DNA of 64,000 nt from CAZJRB01 sp964547995 (GTDB lineage: Bacteria > Planctomycetota > Planctomycetia > Pirellulales > Thermoguttaceae): NCBI GenBank assembly GCA_964547995.1, contig CAZJRB010000003.1, forward strand, positions 1-64,000, given 5' to 3'. The first letter of the stretch is position 1. Every line of letters starts with the position of its first letter. The translations under genes and the position numbers were made by a program. This document shows positions 44,714 through 55,138 of the stretch, in pieces. Below the pieces are notes generated by a model that ran no database searches, was not told the DNA's origin, and saw nothing but the letters and a program-made list of their open reading frames with translations.

Positions 44714-45918
44714 TTCGCCTCTTCCTTATTCTTGTTCCCAATGCGGAGCTTGCCTTCGGCCTTCGTGACCGGCCAGAGGTCCCGACAAATCCCCGCCGCC
44801 GGCGTTTCCGCCGCGTGATCCACCCTCACGCGACAAAAGGATCCGCGGTCCACCAGCGCAATGGTTCCGGTCTCCGGGTCCCGGTGCCACAGCCACACGC
44901 TGAGCCGGAAGAACTCCATCAACTCGCCGTCCGGGTCGACTTCGAACTGACCGGGCGCGTACCTGGGGCCCGACTTCGCGGACCTGCGCCGCAAGCTGAC
45001 CAGCGTCAGTACCCGCCGGCCGCCGTCCAACGGGAGGATACCGAGCATCTTGCGCTCGTTGTAGTAGTCCTCTTTTTTCATCAACTGTTCTTCCAGCTGC
45101 TCGAACAGCTCCGTCCGTTCGGCGCCCTCCTCCGGCCAGCCGGCCACGTACCGGCCGCCGATGCGCGCGGCCAGAAAGACGTTCTCGCCGAACGTGGAGG
45201 AGACCGTTATGGTCTTCTCCTTCTCGTCGACCTCGACCGGCACGCTCGTGAGCGTGTCCTGCGTGATGGCCATCAGCTCGCTCACCGAACCGACGTCGAA
45301 GGAGGCGAATTCCACGTCGAGACGCTCCTGGAACTGCTGGCCCTCATCGAGCATCTTGATGCGCTGAACGTAGACGAGGTCGCTGAGGTCGTCTCCCGGT
45401 TCCCCGCTCTGCTTCGACCGAAGAAGGAATTTCCTGTTCCTGACGACCAGGCCGCTTTCCGGGTCCTTTTCTTCGAGGTAGATGACGGTGCTGTTCAGGA
45501 TGCCGGTCCTTGTTTCGCCGCTGTTGAACCGCACGGTGCATTGCGGCTTCCGGACCGGGTAGGGCTCTCCCTGCAAGGTCTTCCCGCCGCCGGTGGCTCG
45601 GTCCGAAAAGGTGAAATGCCGCTCGTAGCTTTCCCGGTACGGCTCGAACGTCATGTCGCTGATCACGTCGACGTTGAAGTTGCGGACCTTGTGGTACTTC
45701 GCTCCAGCCCTGCGATCGAGCACCACCAGGCGGAAATCATTTCCCGGGGTCAGCAAGACGGTCCCCTGGAACACCGTGCCGTCGGAGAGGACCACGGCCG
45801 CCTCGCGCCTGGGGGCCTGCGCCAGCACGCCGCCCGGAAGGCAGCCGAGCATCGCCGCCACGAGGATCAAGGCCTTCCCGCCTAAAGTGCCACGGATGTT
45901 TCGCTTTATCCTTCTCAC
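44710..45918 (-). CDS. Exported protein of unknown function in the MoxR/VWA series
   Basis: A 402-residue protein with an N-terminal signal-like segment (GGKALILVAAMLGCLPGGVL) and no recognised domain. Repeated short beta-rich blocks (VVLSDGTVFQGTVLLTPGND; VRFNSGETRTGILNSTVIYL) resemble SMLT/SH3-like units seen in planctomycetal proteins; a Lys/Glu-rich stretch lies near 300. GTG at 45918 is favoured, with AAAGGTGG at correct spacing; GTG at 45927 is possible. It ends in a four-base overlap with the large membrane protein gene. Confidence 0.7.
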   Translation of the reverse strand: MRRIKRNIRGTLGGKALILVAAMLGCLPGGVLAQAPRREAAVVLSDGTVFQGTVLLTPGNDFRLVVLDRRAGAKYHKVRNFNVDVISDMTFEPYRESYERHFTFSDRATGGGKTLQGEPYPVRKPQCTVRFNSGETRTGILNSTVIYLEEKDPESGLVVRNRKFLLRSKQSGEPGDDLSDLVYVQRIKMLDEGQQFQERLDVEFASFDVGSVSELMAITQDTLTSVPVEVDEKEKTITVSSTFGENVFLAARIGGRYVAGWPEEGAERTELFEQLEEQLMKKEDYYNERKMLGILPLDGGRRVLTLVSLRRRSAKSGPRYAPGQFEVDPDGELMEFFRLSVWLWHRDPETGTIALVDRGSFCRVRVDHAAETPAAGICRDLWPVTKAEGKLRIGNKNKEEAK

Positions 45919-45937
45919 AAAGACCACCTTTGTCCGA

Positions 45938-48160
45938 TCATAGCAGATTCATGCGCCTGCGCAGGATCCATTCTCCGACGAGGATCAGCATCACCACAAG
46001 TATGTAGACCGGCAGCGTGCCGTACAAGATATCGGGCTCACTGACCAGGGGCAGATTGTGCGGGCTGGCGCTTGCCAGCACCATGGCTCTCACCCGCTCG
46101 GTGAGTTCGTCCACCTGCCCTTCGGGCCGATAATAGCCCCCGCCGCGCCGGGCGAGCCTTTGGAGGAACACGTCGTCGACCGCGAGTTCCGCACCCTCGT
46201 TCTGCGCGGCGCCAACGTGAAGGACGCGCTCGTACGCGTCGAGCGGCTCTCCCGCCACCTTCGCGTCGAGGTTGAAGACATACTCTCCCCGCGAGGGGAA
46301 GAAGACCCGGGTCCGGAACATGTTTCCCGCGCCGGCAACGGGTTCGATCGACAATTCCTCACTCTCGCCGGCGTGCCTTGTTGTCCCCGTCAAACGAATC
46401 TCTCCGGCCGCATGCCGGCCGGCAACGCGTATGTCGACCACGGCCTGCTCGCTCGGCCGATAGCGATTGCGGTTCCACTTGACTGCCAAGTAGGTGCTCC
46501 CGTCGAAGTCGCCGCACATGTACCGGGTTGCATCTCTCCAGAACTGACCGTAAACCCGGGAAATCTTCCCCTGCTGGCGCCCCCACCTCCAGAGCGTGTC
46601 GGTGGCCAGCCCCAGGGCCTGGCCCGCGCCGTACGACTGCAGGGCGACCACGGCAACCGTCTCGCCGCCCGCCGACGCGTTCATCAGGCTTAAAGCACCG
46701 CTTCGCAGTCGGCCGACGGGATTGATGGAATCGAGCACCGGCGAGGTCGTCTCGCTAAGGATATCCGCCGTGGCGGACATCAGGTTATGCTCCAGGCCCT
46801 CCGGAGGAACCATGACGGGAAACTGACCGGCACGGATCTTCCGTTCGCTTTCGCGGATCTGCCACGGAATGAGCGGCGCGATGGGACTCGCGGCGTATCC
46901 TCCTCGGCCGAAGGAATCCGGACCACCCGTGAAGATGACCGATCCACCTCCCTCGACATACTTCTTCAGTGCCTCATAGGAATCGTTGTGCAGGTGTTGC
47001 GCGGGGAAGGATCCGAGAATGACACACTTGTAAAGCTCCAGGACCTTTTCGTCGGTCGGGAACCCGCGACTGAGGACCTCGTCGCCCTCCTGCCGCGCCC
47101 CTTCGACCCGGAGCACGTCGTCGTTCTTGTAATACATGGCCGTGAGCCGGATCGTCGGATCGTTCTCCAGCTCCCGCCGGAGCAGGGCGTAACTCCAATC
47201 CAGCCGGCGACCGTACAGCAGAACGTAGATGCTCTTCTCCCTCACGTTCACCTGGAACGTGCGCCGGTTGTTCAAGAGGGTCATTTCGCCTTCAACGGGC
47301 TCCACAGCGAGCCGGTACTCCTGAATCCCGGCCGTGGCCATGGCCGGCAACTCGAACTCGACGCGCCCCTTCTGCTCCTTGAGATCCACCGTGCGGGAGT
47401 CGACCTTTTCAAACGCACCGCCGACCGATTTCTCGAGGGCGACCTCCACGTTGGCCAGCTTGCTCGCGAAATCGCCGCGCGCGGTCCTGGCGAGCAGGTC
47501 TGCGGAAACTTTGAACGGCGTATTCAACTCGACTTCCGCCGGCGCCACGACGTTGCCCACCGCCAAGTCGTTCCAGCTCGAAGGATCCGTTCCCACGCCC
47601 GCAATGTAGAGCGGCACCGGGGGCAAGCGCTCCGAATCGATCGCTTCGTCGCCGCCGTCGGTCACCATGACCACGGCTTTGCACATCGACAGGTCCGGCT
47701 TGTGGGAGAAACTCACCATGGTTTGGCCTAAATCCGTGCCCCGCAGCACGTCGTCCGGCTTCTCCGCCGGATTGCGGATATCGACGTCGAACGGGATGAT
47801 CTTCAACTGGGCCAAGTCGCGGAGCTGCTCTTGGACTTGTCTGGCGATCCGCTCCGCCCGCGCGGCCCGGGATTGCGCCAGATCGTCGACCACGTCCATC
47901 GACGAGGAAACATCCGTCAACAGCGCGACCTGTTGGTCCTCCGGCGGGCGGATGACGCGCCAGCAGGGATCGAACAGCGCGAACAGCAGCAGCAGCGCGA
48001 ACAGGATCTTCGGGGTAATCAGAAGCCAAGATCGCTTCACGCTGTAAAGCGAACGATACCTGCGAAACAGCAGCCACAACCACGCTACCACGGCCATGAC
48101 AACCAAGGCGGTGGCCAGCGTGTTGAGGTGCGGTCGCCATAGAAGTAAGGTGCCAATCAG
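45938..48160 (-). CDS. Membrane VWA protein with GATase1-like domain
   Basis: A 740-residue membrane protein. Two N-terminal hydrophobic segments frame FRRYRSLYSVKRSWLLITPK; a VWA-like domain has the MIDAS motif DVSSSM near residue 85 and TDGGDEA; a class I glutamine amidotransferase-like region is near 330-470 (CVILGSFPAQHLHNDSYEAL, GGGSVIFTGGPDSFG); a beta-rich stretch and one C-terminal membrane segment (LPVYILVVMLILVGEWIL) follow. The ATG/GTG/TTG start usually called would be TTG at 48106 and would cut the first membrane segment. A CTG at 48160 gives SILIGTLLLWRPHLNTL-like full coding, overlaps the stop of the preceding gene as CTGA and follows AGGAG, so I use it. Confidence 0.82.
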   Translation of the reverse strand: MIGTLLLWRPHLNTLATALVVMAVVAWLWLLFRRYRSLYSVKRSWLLITPKILFALLLLFALFDPCWRVIRPPEDQQVALLTDVSSSMDVVDDLAQSRAARAERIARQVQEQLRDLAQLKIIPFDVDIRNPAEKPDDVLRGTDLGQTMVSFSHKPDLSMCKAVVMVTDGGDEAIDSERLPPVPLYIAGVGTDPSSWNDLAVGNVVAPAEVELNTPFKVSADLLARTARGDFASKLANVEVALEKSVGGAFEKVDSRTVDLKEQKGRVEFELPAMATAGIQEYRLAVEPVEGEMTLLNNRRTFQVNVREKSIYVLLYGRRLDWSYALLRRELENDPTIRLTAMYYKNDDVLRVEGARQEGDEVLSRGFPTDEKVLELYKCVILGSFPAQHLHNDSYEALKKYVEGGGSVIFTGGPDSFGRGGYAASPIAPLIPWQIRESERKIRAGQFPVMVPPEGLEHNLMSATADILSETTSPVLDSINPVGRLRSGALSLMNASAGGETVAVVALQSYGAGQALGLATDTLWRWGRQQGKISRVYGQFWRDATRYMCGDFDGSTYLAVKWNRNRYRPSEQAVVDIRVAGRHAAGEIRLTGTTRHAGESEELSIEPVAGAGNMFRTRVFFPSRGEYVFNLDAKVAGEPLDAYERVLHVGAAQNEGAELAVDDVFLQRLARRGGGYYRPEGQVDELTERVRAMVLASASPHNLPLVSEPDILYGTLPVYILVVMLILVGEWILRRRMNLL

Positions 48161-50343
48161 GATACTGTCTCCTGCAGGGGGTTCGGCGCGGGGGCCTGCC
48201 CCGGCGCTTCCCGGCTTTGATATTCCTTGCCGTCAGCAGGCCGTGCGCCTCGCCGTAGCGACGGCGAGCCGATCAGGCCCTCCGCCATCAAGGCGGCAAT
48301 GGCCAACAACAACAGGGGAACGTAGAGGTTCATCCCGCCGATGAAGCTCGCGACTTCGTCCCGGAAATCCTTCTCATTGTAAAGGTCCCGAACCGCATGG
48401 GGAATTCCGCGCATGGCGGCCACCTCGGAACCCGTAATGAACGCGGTGCTCCCCGCCGCCTCGGCGGGCATGACCGAAAGACACACCTGCCGTTCGCCTA
48501 CGCGGACGAGGTGCGCGCCCTCGCGAACCAGGTTGGGCGTCTGGTCGCGCGGGCCCGACCACTCGATCGGATCGCCCACCAGCGTCGTGATCGTGACCTC
48601 GTCTTCCTCTCCGGGCAGCGACCGCAGTGCATTGCCGGCGACGATCGACATGTTTCGCGTGGCCAGGCCGGAGACGGCGCCGAGGGCGATCGGCTGGACC
48701 ATCACGACGAAGGACCTCCTCGTCGGGAGCGTATTCCAATCCGGAATCCCCTCTCGACGGTCCGCGAATGCCATGCCGCTGACGGTGATCTGCCCCTCAC
48801 CCATCCTGCGGACGGCAAACACGGTTTGCCCATCGCCGACGTCCAGGAGCGGCTCGTACCCGGCGTCGTCCTGGAGCGACAACGGATGATACCGTTTCGC
48901 ATGCGCTCGTCCGAGCCGAACCGCGCCCTCCGGGCCGCGAAGATCGGCCCAGAATTCGGATGTGCCGTCTTCAACCACCAGCGGCACGGCCTCGGGCAGC
49001 ACATGGACCTTTTCGACGCCGGCCCCGATCCACGCCGGCGGATCGCCCGAAGGTTCTTCCCCCGCGGCCGCCGGCAGGACGAGCAGATTTCCCCCTTGCA
49101 ATACGTATTGCTCCAACCGATCCGCCGTTGCCCCGTCCAGCGCGGACGCGTCGGACCACTTCAGGACCACGAGCATGGGTTGCTTGTTCTCGATGCGATC
49201 TTGCAGATCGCCCAACCCGCAGAAACCGGGCACGAGCGACGTATACCGGCCCTCTCCGTCGGGAGAAAAGGCAAGCGGGAGCACGCCGAAATCCGCGGCC
49301 TGTCGTCCGCCGACAAAGATGATGTCGCCGGTCGGTTCGCAGATGTAGCAGAGCGCCGCCCGGTTGTCGCCCGAGAAGCCGTCCCCCTCGACCCACGTCC
49401 GGATCCAGTGGGCGCCCGGGGACTGGGCCCGGAAGCCCATCTTGACCCGCTCTTTTGCACCGGCGGCGATGGTGACCTTTTCCGTGTCGGCGGCGAGCTG
49501 GTCCTGTTCCTGCAGGTTGACGCGGACCTCCACGTCCTTGTCGCCGTCGTTGCGGAGCAGCAACTCGACGTAATACGGTTGCCGCGGGAGGATTCGGCGG
49601 GAGGAGATTTTCGCCTGCACCAGGCAGACGTTCGGCAGGTCCGCCGGAGCCGTCGGCACGCGGTGGAACGCGACGCGGACATTGCTCCTCACATCTTCCG
49701 GATTGACGTGCTGCCCTTTCCAGTCGGCCTCCTGCAGATCGGTGAAGACGTGGATGGTACCGCCCCCGGCAGGACTGGCCTCCTTGAGCATGGCCACGGC
49801 CTGCCGGAACGCCCGCGCCGGATTTCCCGCCGCGGCGGTGCCCTGCACCCGATCGAGATAATCGAGCAGAACCTTTCGATCGGAGGTCATCCGGCCGCCC
49901 TCTCCCGCCTTCGGGTCCGCAACGAGCAGCACGACGCCGGCTTCGGCGCCCTCCTGCATGTTGGTCAGCAGCGCCCGCGTCCCCTCGATGGCCGTCTTCA
50001 GCTTGGCATCGTCCCCTCCCTGGACCCGGCCCGCCATGGAGCCGGAGTTGTCGACCACGGCCACGACGACCTGCTTGCCGCCCAAGCCCAGTGCCGAGCC
50101 GAATCCTGTGACCACCAGCCGGGCCAGCGCGAGCAACAGCAGGGCGATCATCAGCATCCTGGCCGCCAAAAGCAGCCATTCACGCAACTTCCGCTGCGCG
50201 GTGAGCTTGGGGTGGACGCGGTCGAAGAACATCTTCGTCGAGAATATGATCTTCTTCCGGCGCCGGCGCATCAGCAAATGGAAGATGACCGGGGCCGCAG
50301 CCAACGGAAGAAGATACAGAAATATCGTCGCGCCGGAGATCAT
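48157..50343 (-). CDS. BatA-like membrane protein with VWA domain
   Basis: A 728-residue protein. It opens with the aerotolerance-regulator N-terminal pattern (MISGATIFLYLLPLAAAPVI), a basic loop (RRRRKKIIFSTKMF), and a second membrane helix (LLLAARMLMIALLLLALARL). A VWA domain has the MIDAS motif DNSGSM and later FTDLQEADW. A beta-rich region and a third membrane helix (LYVPLLLLAIAALMAEGLIG) end it. The true start is ATG at 50343, which overlaps the DUF58 stop as ATGA; the frame to 50898 is a shadow of DUF58. Together with MoxR and DUF58 partners it resembles Bat proteins, proposed to act in envelope stress or assembly of exported complexes. Confidence 0.88.
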   Translation of the reverse strand: MISGATIFLYLLPLAAAPVIFHLLMRRRRKKIIFSTKMFFDRVHPKLTAQRKLREWLLLAARMLMIALLLLALARLVVTGFGSALGLGGKQVVVAVVDNSGSMAGRVQGGDDAKLKTAIEGTRALLTNMQEGAEAGVVLLVADPKAGEGGRMTSDRKVLLDYLDRVQGTAAAGNPARAFRQAVAMLKEASPAGGGTIHVFTDLQEADWKGQHVNPEDVRSNVRVAFHRVPTAPADLPNVCLVQAKISSRRILPRQPYYVELLLRNDGDKDVEVRVNLQEQDQLAADTEKVTIAAGAKERVKMGFRAQSPGAHWIRTWVEGDGFSGDNRAALCYICEPTGDIIFVGGRQAADFGVLPLAFSPDGEGRYTSLVPGFCGLGDLQDRIENKQPMLVVLKWSDASALDGATADRLEQYVLQGGNLLVLPAAAGEEPSGDPPAWIGAGVEKVHVLPEAVPLVVEDGTSEFWADLRGPEGAVRLGRAHAKRYHPLSLQDDAGYEPLLDVGDGQTVFAVRRMGEGQITVSGMAFADRREGIPDWNTLPTRRSFVVMVQPIALGAVSGLATRNMSIVAGNALRSLPGEEDEVTITTLVGDPIEWSGPRDQTPNLVREGAHLVRVGERQVCLSVMPAEAAGSTAFITGSEVAAMRGIPHAVRDLYNEKDFRDEVASFIGGMNLYVPLLLLAIAALMAEGLIGSPSLRRGARPADGKEYQSREAPGQAPAPNPLQETVS

Positions 50344-51233
50344 GATGCAGCAGCCCGCCTGTGTAGTGTATCGTAAATGTCGGTGGTCGTGTCCACCAGA
50401 ATGTAATCTGCACCCTCTTTGGTGCAGCCGATGCGAACTTCGTCCAGGTACTCGCGGATCCGTCGCAGGTACAGCTCGCGGAATTCCGTAATGTCGACGT
50501 TCATCCGATCGCGGGTTTCCAGGAACTCCACCTCGATCAGGCCCTCGTCGGGGAGCTGGAACTCGCCCCGGTCCATGACGTGAAACACCGTCACGTCCTT
50601 GCCCTCGTAGCAAAGGTGACCGATACCCCGAAGCGTCTCGCGCGGATCCTGGAGCAAATCGGAGATCACCACCACCAGCGCGCGCCCGCTGATGAGCCCC
50701 GCCGCCTGGTGCAGCGCCTTCTCGATGTCGCCCTGGCCCGCGGGCTTGATGTCTTCGAGCCCGAGGAGCGTCGGCCTCAGGCCGACGAACGACCCGGCCG
50801 GTTCGTAGGTGTCCCGCACATCCTCGCCAAACGTCATCAGTCCGGCCGAATCGCCCTGGTTGACCATCATGTACATGATGCAGGCCGCCAGATAACACCC
50901 GTATTCCAGCTTGGACATCTTCCCTCTCTCCCGGTAGGCCATGCTCTCGGAAGTGTCCAGCAGGATATGCGCACGGATGTTGACTTCGTCGTGAAAACGG
51001 CGGATCACGTACCGGTCGGTCCGCGCGTAGACGGTCCAGTCGATCCGCTGGATCGGGTCGCCCTGAACGTACGGGCGGTACTCGGCGAATTCCACCGAGG
51101 AACCAAAAGCAGGGGAACGGTGAAGCCCCTGCATGCCGCCGTCCATCTGCTTGCGGACCGAAATTTCCAGGTTCCGCAGGTTGTCCGCCATCCGCGGCGG
51201 GAGGTATTTGTAGGTCTTCTTCGTTTTCGCCAT
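50340..51233 (-). CDS. DUF58 domain protein (VWA-like partner of MoxR)
   Basis: A 297-residue cytoplasmic protein with the DUF58 pattern: a GMQGLHRSPAFGSSVEFAEYR block, YVQGDPIQRIDWTVYART and DEVNIRAHILLDTSESM, the last a MIDAS-type motif. It belongs to the common MoxR-DUF58-BatA cassette. ATG at 51233 follows GAGGAAGCC. Earlier in-frame starts at 51272 (GTG) and 51269 (ATG, overlapping the MoxR stop as TGATG) are possible but have poorly placed ribosome sites. Ends in a four-base overlap with the BatA-like gene. Confidence 0.9.
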   Translation of the reverse strand: MAKTKKTYKYLPPRMADNLRNLEISVRKQMDGGMQGLHRSPAFGSSVEFAEYRPYVQGDPIQRIDWTVYARTDRYVIRRFHDEVNIRAHILLDTSESMAYRERGKMSKLEYGCYLAACIMYMMVNQGDSAGLMTFGEDVRDTYEPAGSFVGLRPTLLGLEDIKPAGQGDIEKALHQAAGLISGRALVVVISDLLQDPRETLRGIGHLCYEGKDVTVFHVMDRGEFQLPDEGLIEVEFLETRDRMNVDITEFRELYLRRIREYLDEVRIGCTKEGADYILVDTTTDIYDTLHRRAAAS

Positions 51234-51268
51234 GGCTTCCTCGTTACCCTCCGGTCGGGCCTGCACCA

Positions 51269-52288
<1,020 letters not shown>

Positions 52289-52316
52289 CGTAAGAAAGCG
52301 CTGTGAAGCGACCTGT

Positions 52317-53879
52317 TCAATGGGTCATTGAGTACATAATAACGTTCATCCCCAGCTTCTTGGCCGACTCCGGCTCGTATCCGCGGCTGAGCGGATAGCG
52401 GATTTCGTTCCAGCCGGACGCCATGTCGTAGGGGCTGTAGATTACCCGGAGTTTGCCGTCGATTTCCATGCCGTGCAGAACCGGGCGGTCGCCCAGTTCC
52501 GCGCCCTTGGCCTTCCGCAACGTCGGCGTGTACCGAACGCGCCGGACATCGTGAAGGGCGCCGTAAACCTCATGGCTGACCGGGAGCACACCGAACGGCC
52601 TGCCGGGAAAAGCACGGCGAAGCTCCCGCATGACGGCCTGGTGGAACGTGGCCAGCCCCAGGGTGTTATTGATCAACAAGGTCCCGCCCCCGTCGACATA
52701 GGCTCGCAGGCCCTCGATCTGCATGTCGGAAAGCGTGAAGTCGTCCAGCCCGGTCAAGTAAAGGAAAGGATAGGGCGCCAGGTCGTCCTTGGCTAAATCG
52801 ACGGCAACCCGCCTGAGGTTCACCGGGATCGACGACTCCTTTTGGAGGCTGGTCAGCAGCGAGCGTGCCGCGCCGGGATGGGCGTTCCATGCCCCCGCGT
52901 GCTTGACCTGCGCGAAAACGAATTCGCCCGTCGGGGCCGTCTGGTCGGCCAGGCCGAACATTTCCGGCCTGCCCTCGATTTCGCCGACCCGGTTGTACCC
53001 CAGAATATAGGGTGCCAGGTTTGTGGCGATCCTCCGGGCGGAGTCGACGCTGTAGGCCTTCGCCGAAAGGCCGCGCGACAGCAGCGTGTCAAACACATCC
53101 ATCTTGCCCTGCCAGCCGCAGCCAAGCCCGTATCGGGAAACCAGTACGCCGACCCGGCTACCAACGTACAATCCCTCCAGGAACGGTTCCTTATCGTCCC
53201 GCCCGCAGTGGTACTCGACCTCGTCCACTTCCACGAGCATGTGATACAAGGGGTGGTCGGGGGGCAGCACCCGGAATTTCGACTCCGGGAACATCTCGTC
53301 GAACACCCCCAGCGCCGATTCGTAAAACCAGGGCGAGCCGTAGACCGAATCGCACACGATCGTGCCACCCTGCAGAACGTATTCGCGGAGTTTATCGATT
53401 TGGGCGGGGTCGAACCGCACTTCCCGAACCCCGCTGATCAGGATCGCCGGCATCAGCTTCGGATCGTAGCTGAACTGCTCGAGCGTGGTCTGGGACCAGT
53501 GGTACATGTAGTTATTATCCTGGGCGAGACGCATGAATTGCTCCAGGTCGTTGGGAGCAAGATCCCAGTCTTCAACGAGCTGGTCCTGGATGATCGCGCC
53601 CGTTCCCCACCTGACCTTCGCGATCAGGTAATCCGGAGAAGGTGGCCGTTTCCGCTCGCTCTGCGACAGCGGGGATCCGGGGGCGTCCGGGATAATATCG
53701 CGCGTCTCGCCCGAGGCCACGAACTGCGTCGGCCTCCTCTCCTTGGGCTTCTCGCTCTTGACGAACCAGTCGTCGGGCTTACCACGGCCCGCTTCCGCGC
53801 AAGCGGCCGGCAGGGCCGGCAGGGCCGTCAGCAAGATTGCCGACAGGACGGCGAGCCACAACGATTTCGATTTCATCAT
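52317..53879 (-). CDS. Secreted DUF4159 protein with two copies of the domain
   Basis: A 520-residue exported protein (signal peptide SLWLAVLSAILLTALPALPA). Two DUF4159 units follow. The first (about 80-290) has YVLQGGTIVCDSVYGSPWFY and RVLPPDHPLYHMLVEVDEVE; the second (about 320-520) has GLRAYVDGGGTLLINNTLG and MASGWNEIRYPLSRGYEPES. DUF4159 is glutamine-amidotransferase-like and usually sits in the MoxR/BatA series of Planctomycetota and Bacteroidota. Start at 53879 (ATGATG) overlaps the preceding stop; ATG at 53891 is also in frame. Acts probably at or outside the inner membrane. Confidence 0.85.
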   Translation of the reverse strand: MMKSKSLWLAVLSAILLTALPALPAACAEAGRGKPDDWFVKSEKPKERRPTQFVASGETRDIIPDAPGSPLSQSERKRPPSPDYLIAKVRWGTGAIIQDQLVEDWDLAPNDLEQFMRLAQDNNYMYHWSQTTLEQFSYDPKLMPAILISGVREVRFDPAQIDKLREYVLQGGTIVCDSVYGSPWFYESALGVFDEMFPESKFRVLPPDHPLYHMLVEVDEVEYHCGRDDKEPFLEGLYVGSRVGVLVSRYGLGCGWQGKMDVFDTLLSRGLSAKAYSVDSARRIATNLAPYILGYNRVGEIEGRPEMFGLADQTAPTGEFVFAQVKHAGAWNAHPGAARSLLTSLQKESSIPVNLRRVAVDLAKDDLAPYPFLYLTGLDDFTLSDMQIEGLRAYVDGGGTLLINNTLGLATFHQAVMRELRRAFPGRPFGVLPVSHEVYGALHDVRRVRYTPTLRKAKGAELGDRPVLHGMEIDGKLRVIYSPYDMASGWNEIRYPLSRGYEPESAKKLGMNVIMYSMTH

Positions 53880-55090
53880 AAAGGTCCCCATAGCATTGGT
53901 TCCCCGAGGACGGTTCTCGTAGTGGCCTCGCGGGCCTCGGCCGTCGCCCTCCGCTCCGCGACGCACTCTCGCTTCAACAATAAGCAGGCAGACGCCGCCT
54001 TCGTACAGGAGGTGGATCCGGCCTTCGCTCCTTGTCTTGGGCCGGTCGGCCGAACGGGTCTTGCCGTGGTCCCGGCGTGGTCGACGGTTTGCATCGCCGG
54101 CGGATGATGCGTGCCCACGAAGGCGGATACTTCAGGGGCGAGCACCACGCGGAAGCCCATGGTGATCAGGTAGTTCATGTCGGGCTCGTAGCAGGCACGA
54201 GCGGCGGAGCGCAGGTAGGGATGGACGGCCTGGTCGAGGAACTCCTCGTTGTCGTCGAAGAAGGGCGCGCAACTGCCGCCGCGGGCCACCTTCTTCTCGC
54301 CCGTGGCCGGCCCGGCCGGATCGACCTGATCGCCTTTCTCGTAAGGAGCGTACCAATCGAGGCACCACTCCCAGACGTTCCCGTGCATGTCGTGAAGCCC
54401 CCAGGCGTTGGGTTTTCGACCGCTCACCGTGTCGCCCACGCCGAAAGTGTAGTTGCCGCCGTGCCCGGCATAGGTGTGCCTCTTGATGACCGCCGGGTCA
54501 CGGTAATCGCCGTCGAAGCTGTACGCCCCCTGGCTGCCGGCGCGGCAGGCATATTCCCACTCCGCCTCGGTGGGCAGGCGGTAGACGTAACCCTCGGGCA
54601 GGCGGCCCGCCTCTTTCTCCACCTCCGTGAGCTTCTTGCAGAACTCTGCGGCCCGGTGCCAGCTCAACGTGTCCATGGGGTAGGAGAGGTTCAGCGGGCT
54701 GGCGGGGCCGCCCTTCACGGACGGAAAGCGATAGGTAAACGCCGTCCCTTCGTGCAGCGGGCCGCGGAAGGCGGTCCACCGCTCGAACTTGTAGTCCGGC
54801 GGCATCATGAGTTTGTAGAACTCGCGCTGCCGGCACTCGTAGGCCGCCATGTAGAAAGGTTTCGAGATGGTAACTTTGTGCTGCACCTCGTCGTCCCGCC
54901 GGCAGATTTCACCCTCCGGGCTGCCCATCGTCAAGACGCCCGCGGGAATGCGCTTCATTTCCATGCCCACGCTCGGGACGGTCCAGTCCTTGGCGTCAAG
55001 CGCCTTCGTGGCCGCCACGTCCTCCGCGGCCACGGCGCCGGACGCCAGGAGCAGCAGGAGGGCGGTCAGTGTGCATCTCTTCGTTTTCAT
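53876..55090 (-). CDS. Formylglycine-generating-enzyme-like (SUMF1) protein
   Basis: A 404-residue exported protein (signal peptide TLTALLLLLASGAVAA). The FGE-sulfatase domain includes KRIPAGVLTMGSPEGE, RLPTEAEWEYACRAGS, GLHDMHGNVWEWCLDWY and KVARGGSC, the family signature blocks. True FGE forms formylglycine in sulfatases and needs a copper-binding Cys pair; GGSCAPFF has one cysteine but no obvious partner, and no sulfatase is in the window, so it may only be a structural FGE-like protein. After MGFRVVLAP the last 80 residues are Arg/Ala-rich and unlike the family, possibly read-through of a lost stop, ending in a four-base overlap with DUF4159. ATG at 55090 follows GAGAGGAAT. Confidence 0.85.
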   Translation of the reverse strand: MKTKRCTLTALLLLLASGAVAAEDVAATKALDAKDWTVPSVGMEMKRIPAGVLTMGSPEGEICRRDDEVQHKVTISKPFYMAAYECRQREFYKLMMPPDYKFERWTAFRGPLHEGTAFTYRFPSVKGGPASPLNLSYPMDTLSWHRAAEFCKKLTEVEKEAGRLPEGYVYRLPTEAEWEYACRAGSQGAYSFDGDYRDPAVIKRHTYAGHGGNYTFGVGDTVSGRKPNAWGLHDMHGNVWEWCLDWYAPYEKGDQVDPAGPATGEKKVARGGSCAPFFDDNEEFLDQAVHPYLRSAARACYEPDMNYLITMGFRVVLAPEVSAFVGTHHPPAMQTVDHAGTTARPVRPTGPRQGAKAGSTSCTKAASACLLLKRECVAERRATAEAREATTRTVLGEPMLWGPL

Positions 55091-55138
55091 GGGATTCCTC
55101 TCGCCAATAGTCTTCATCGTTTGGTTCTCCTCAGCCTT

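Noticed and set aside
42458..44818. A 786-codon plus-strand open frame
   Set aside because: Antisense to the large coiled-coil membrane protein; composition rich in Arg, His and Pro with no recognisable motif.
50344..50898. N-terminal extension of the BatA-like gene to 50898
   Set aside because: This stretch is an alternative frame of the DUF58 gene; the ATG at 50343 gives the expected membrane start and an ATGA overlap.
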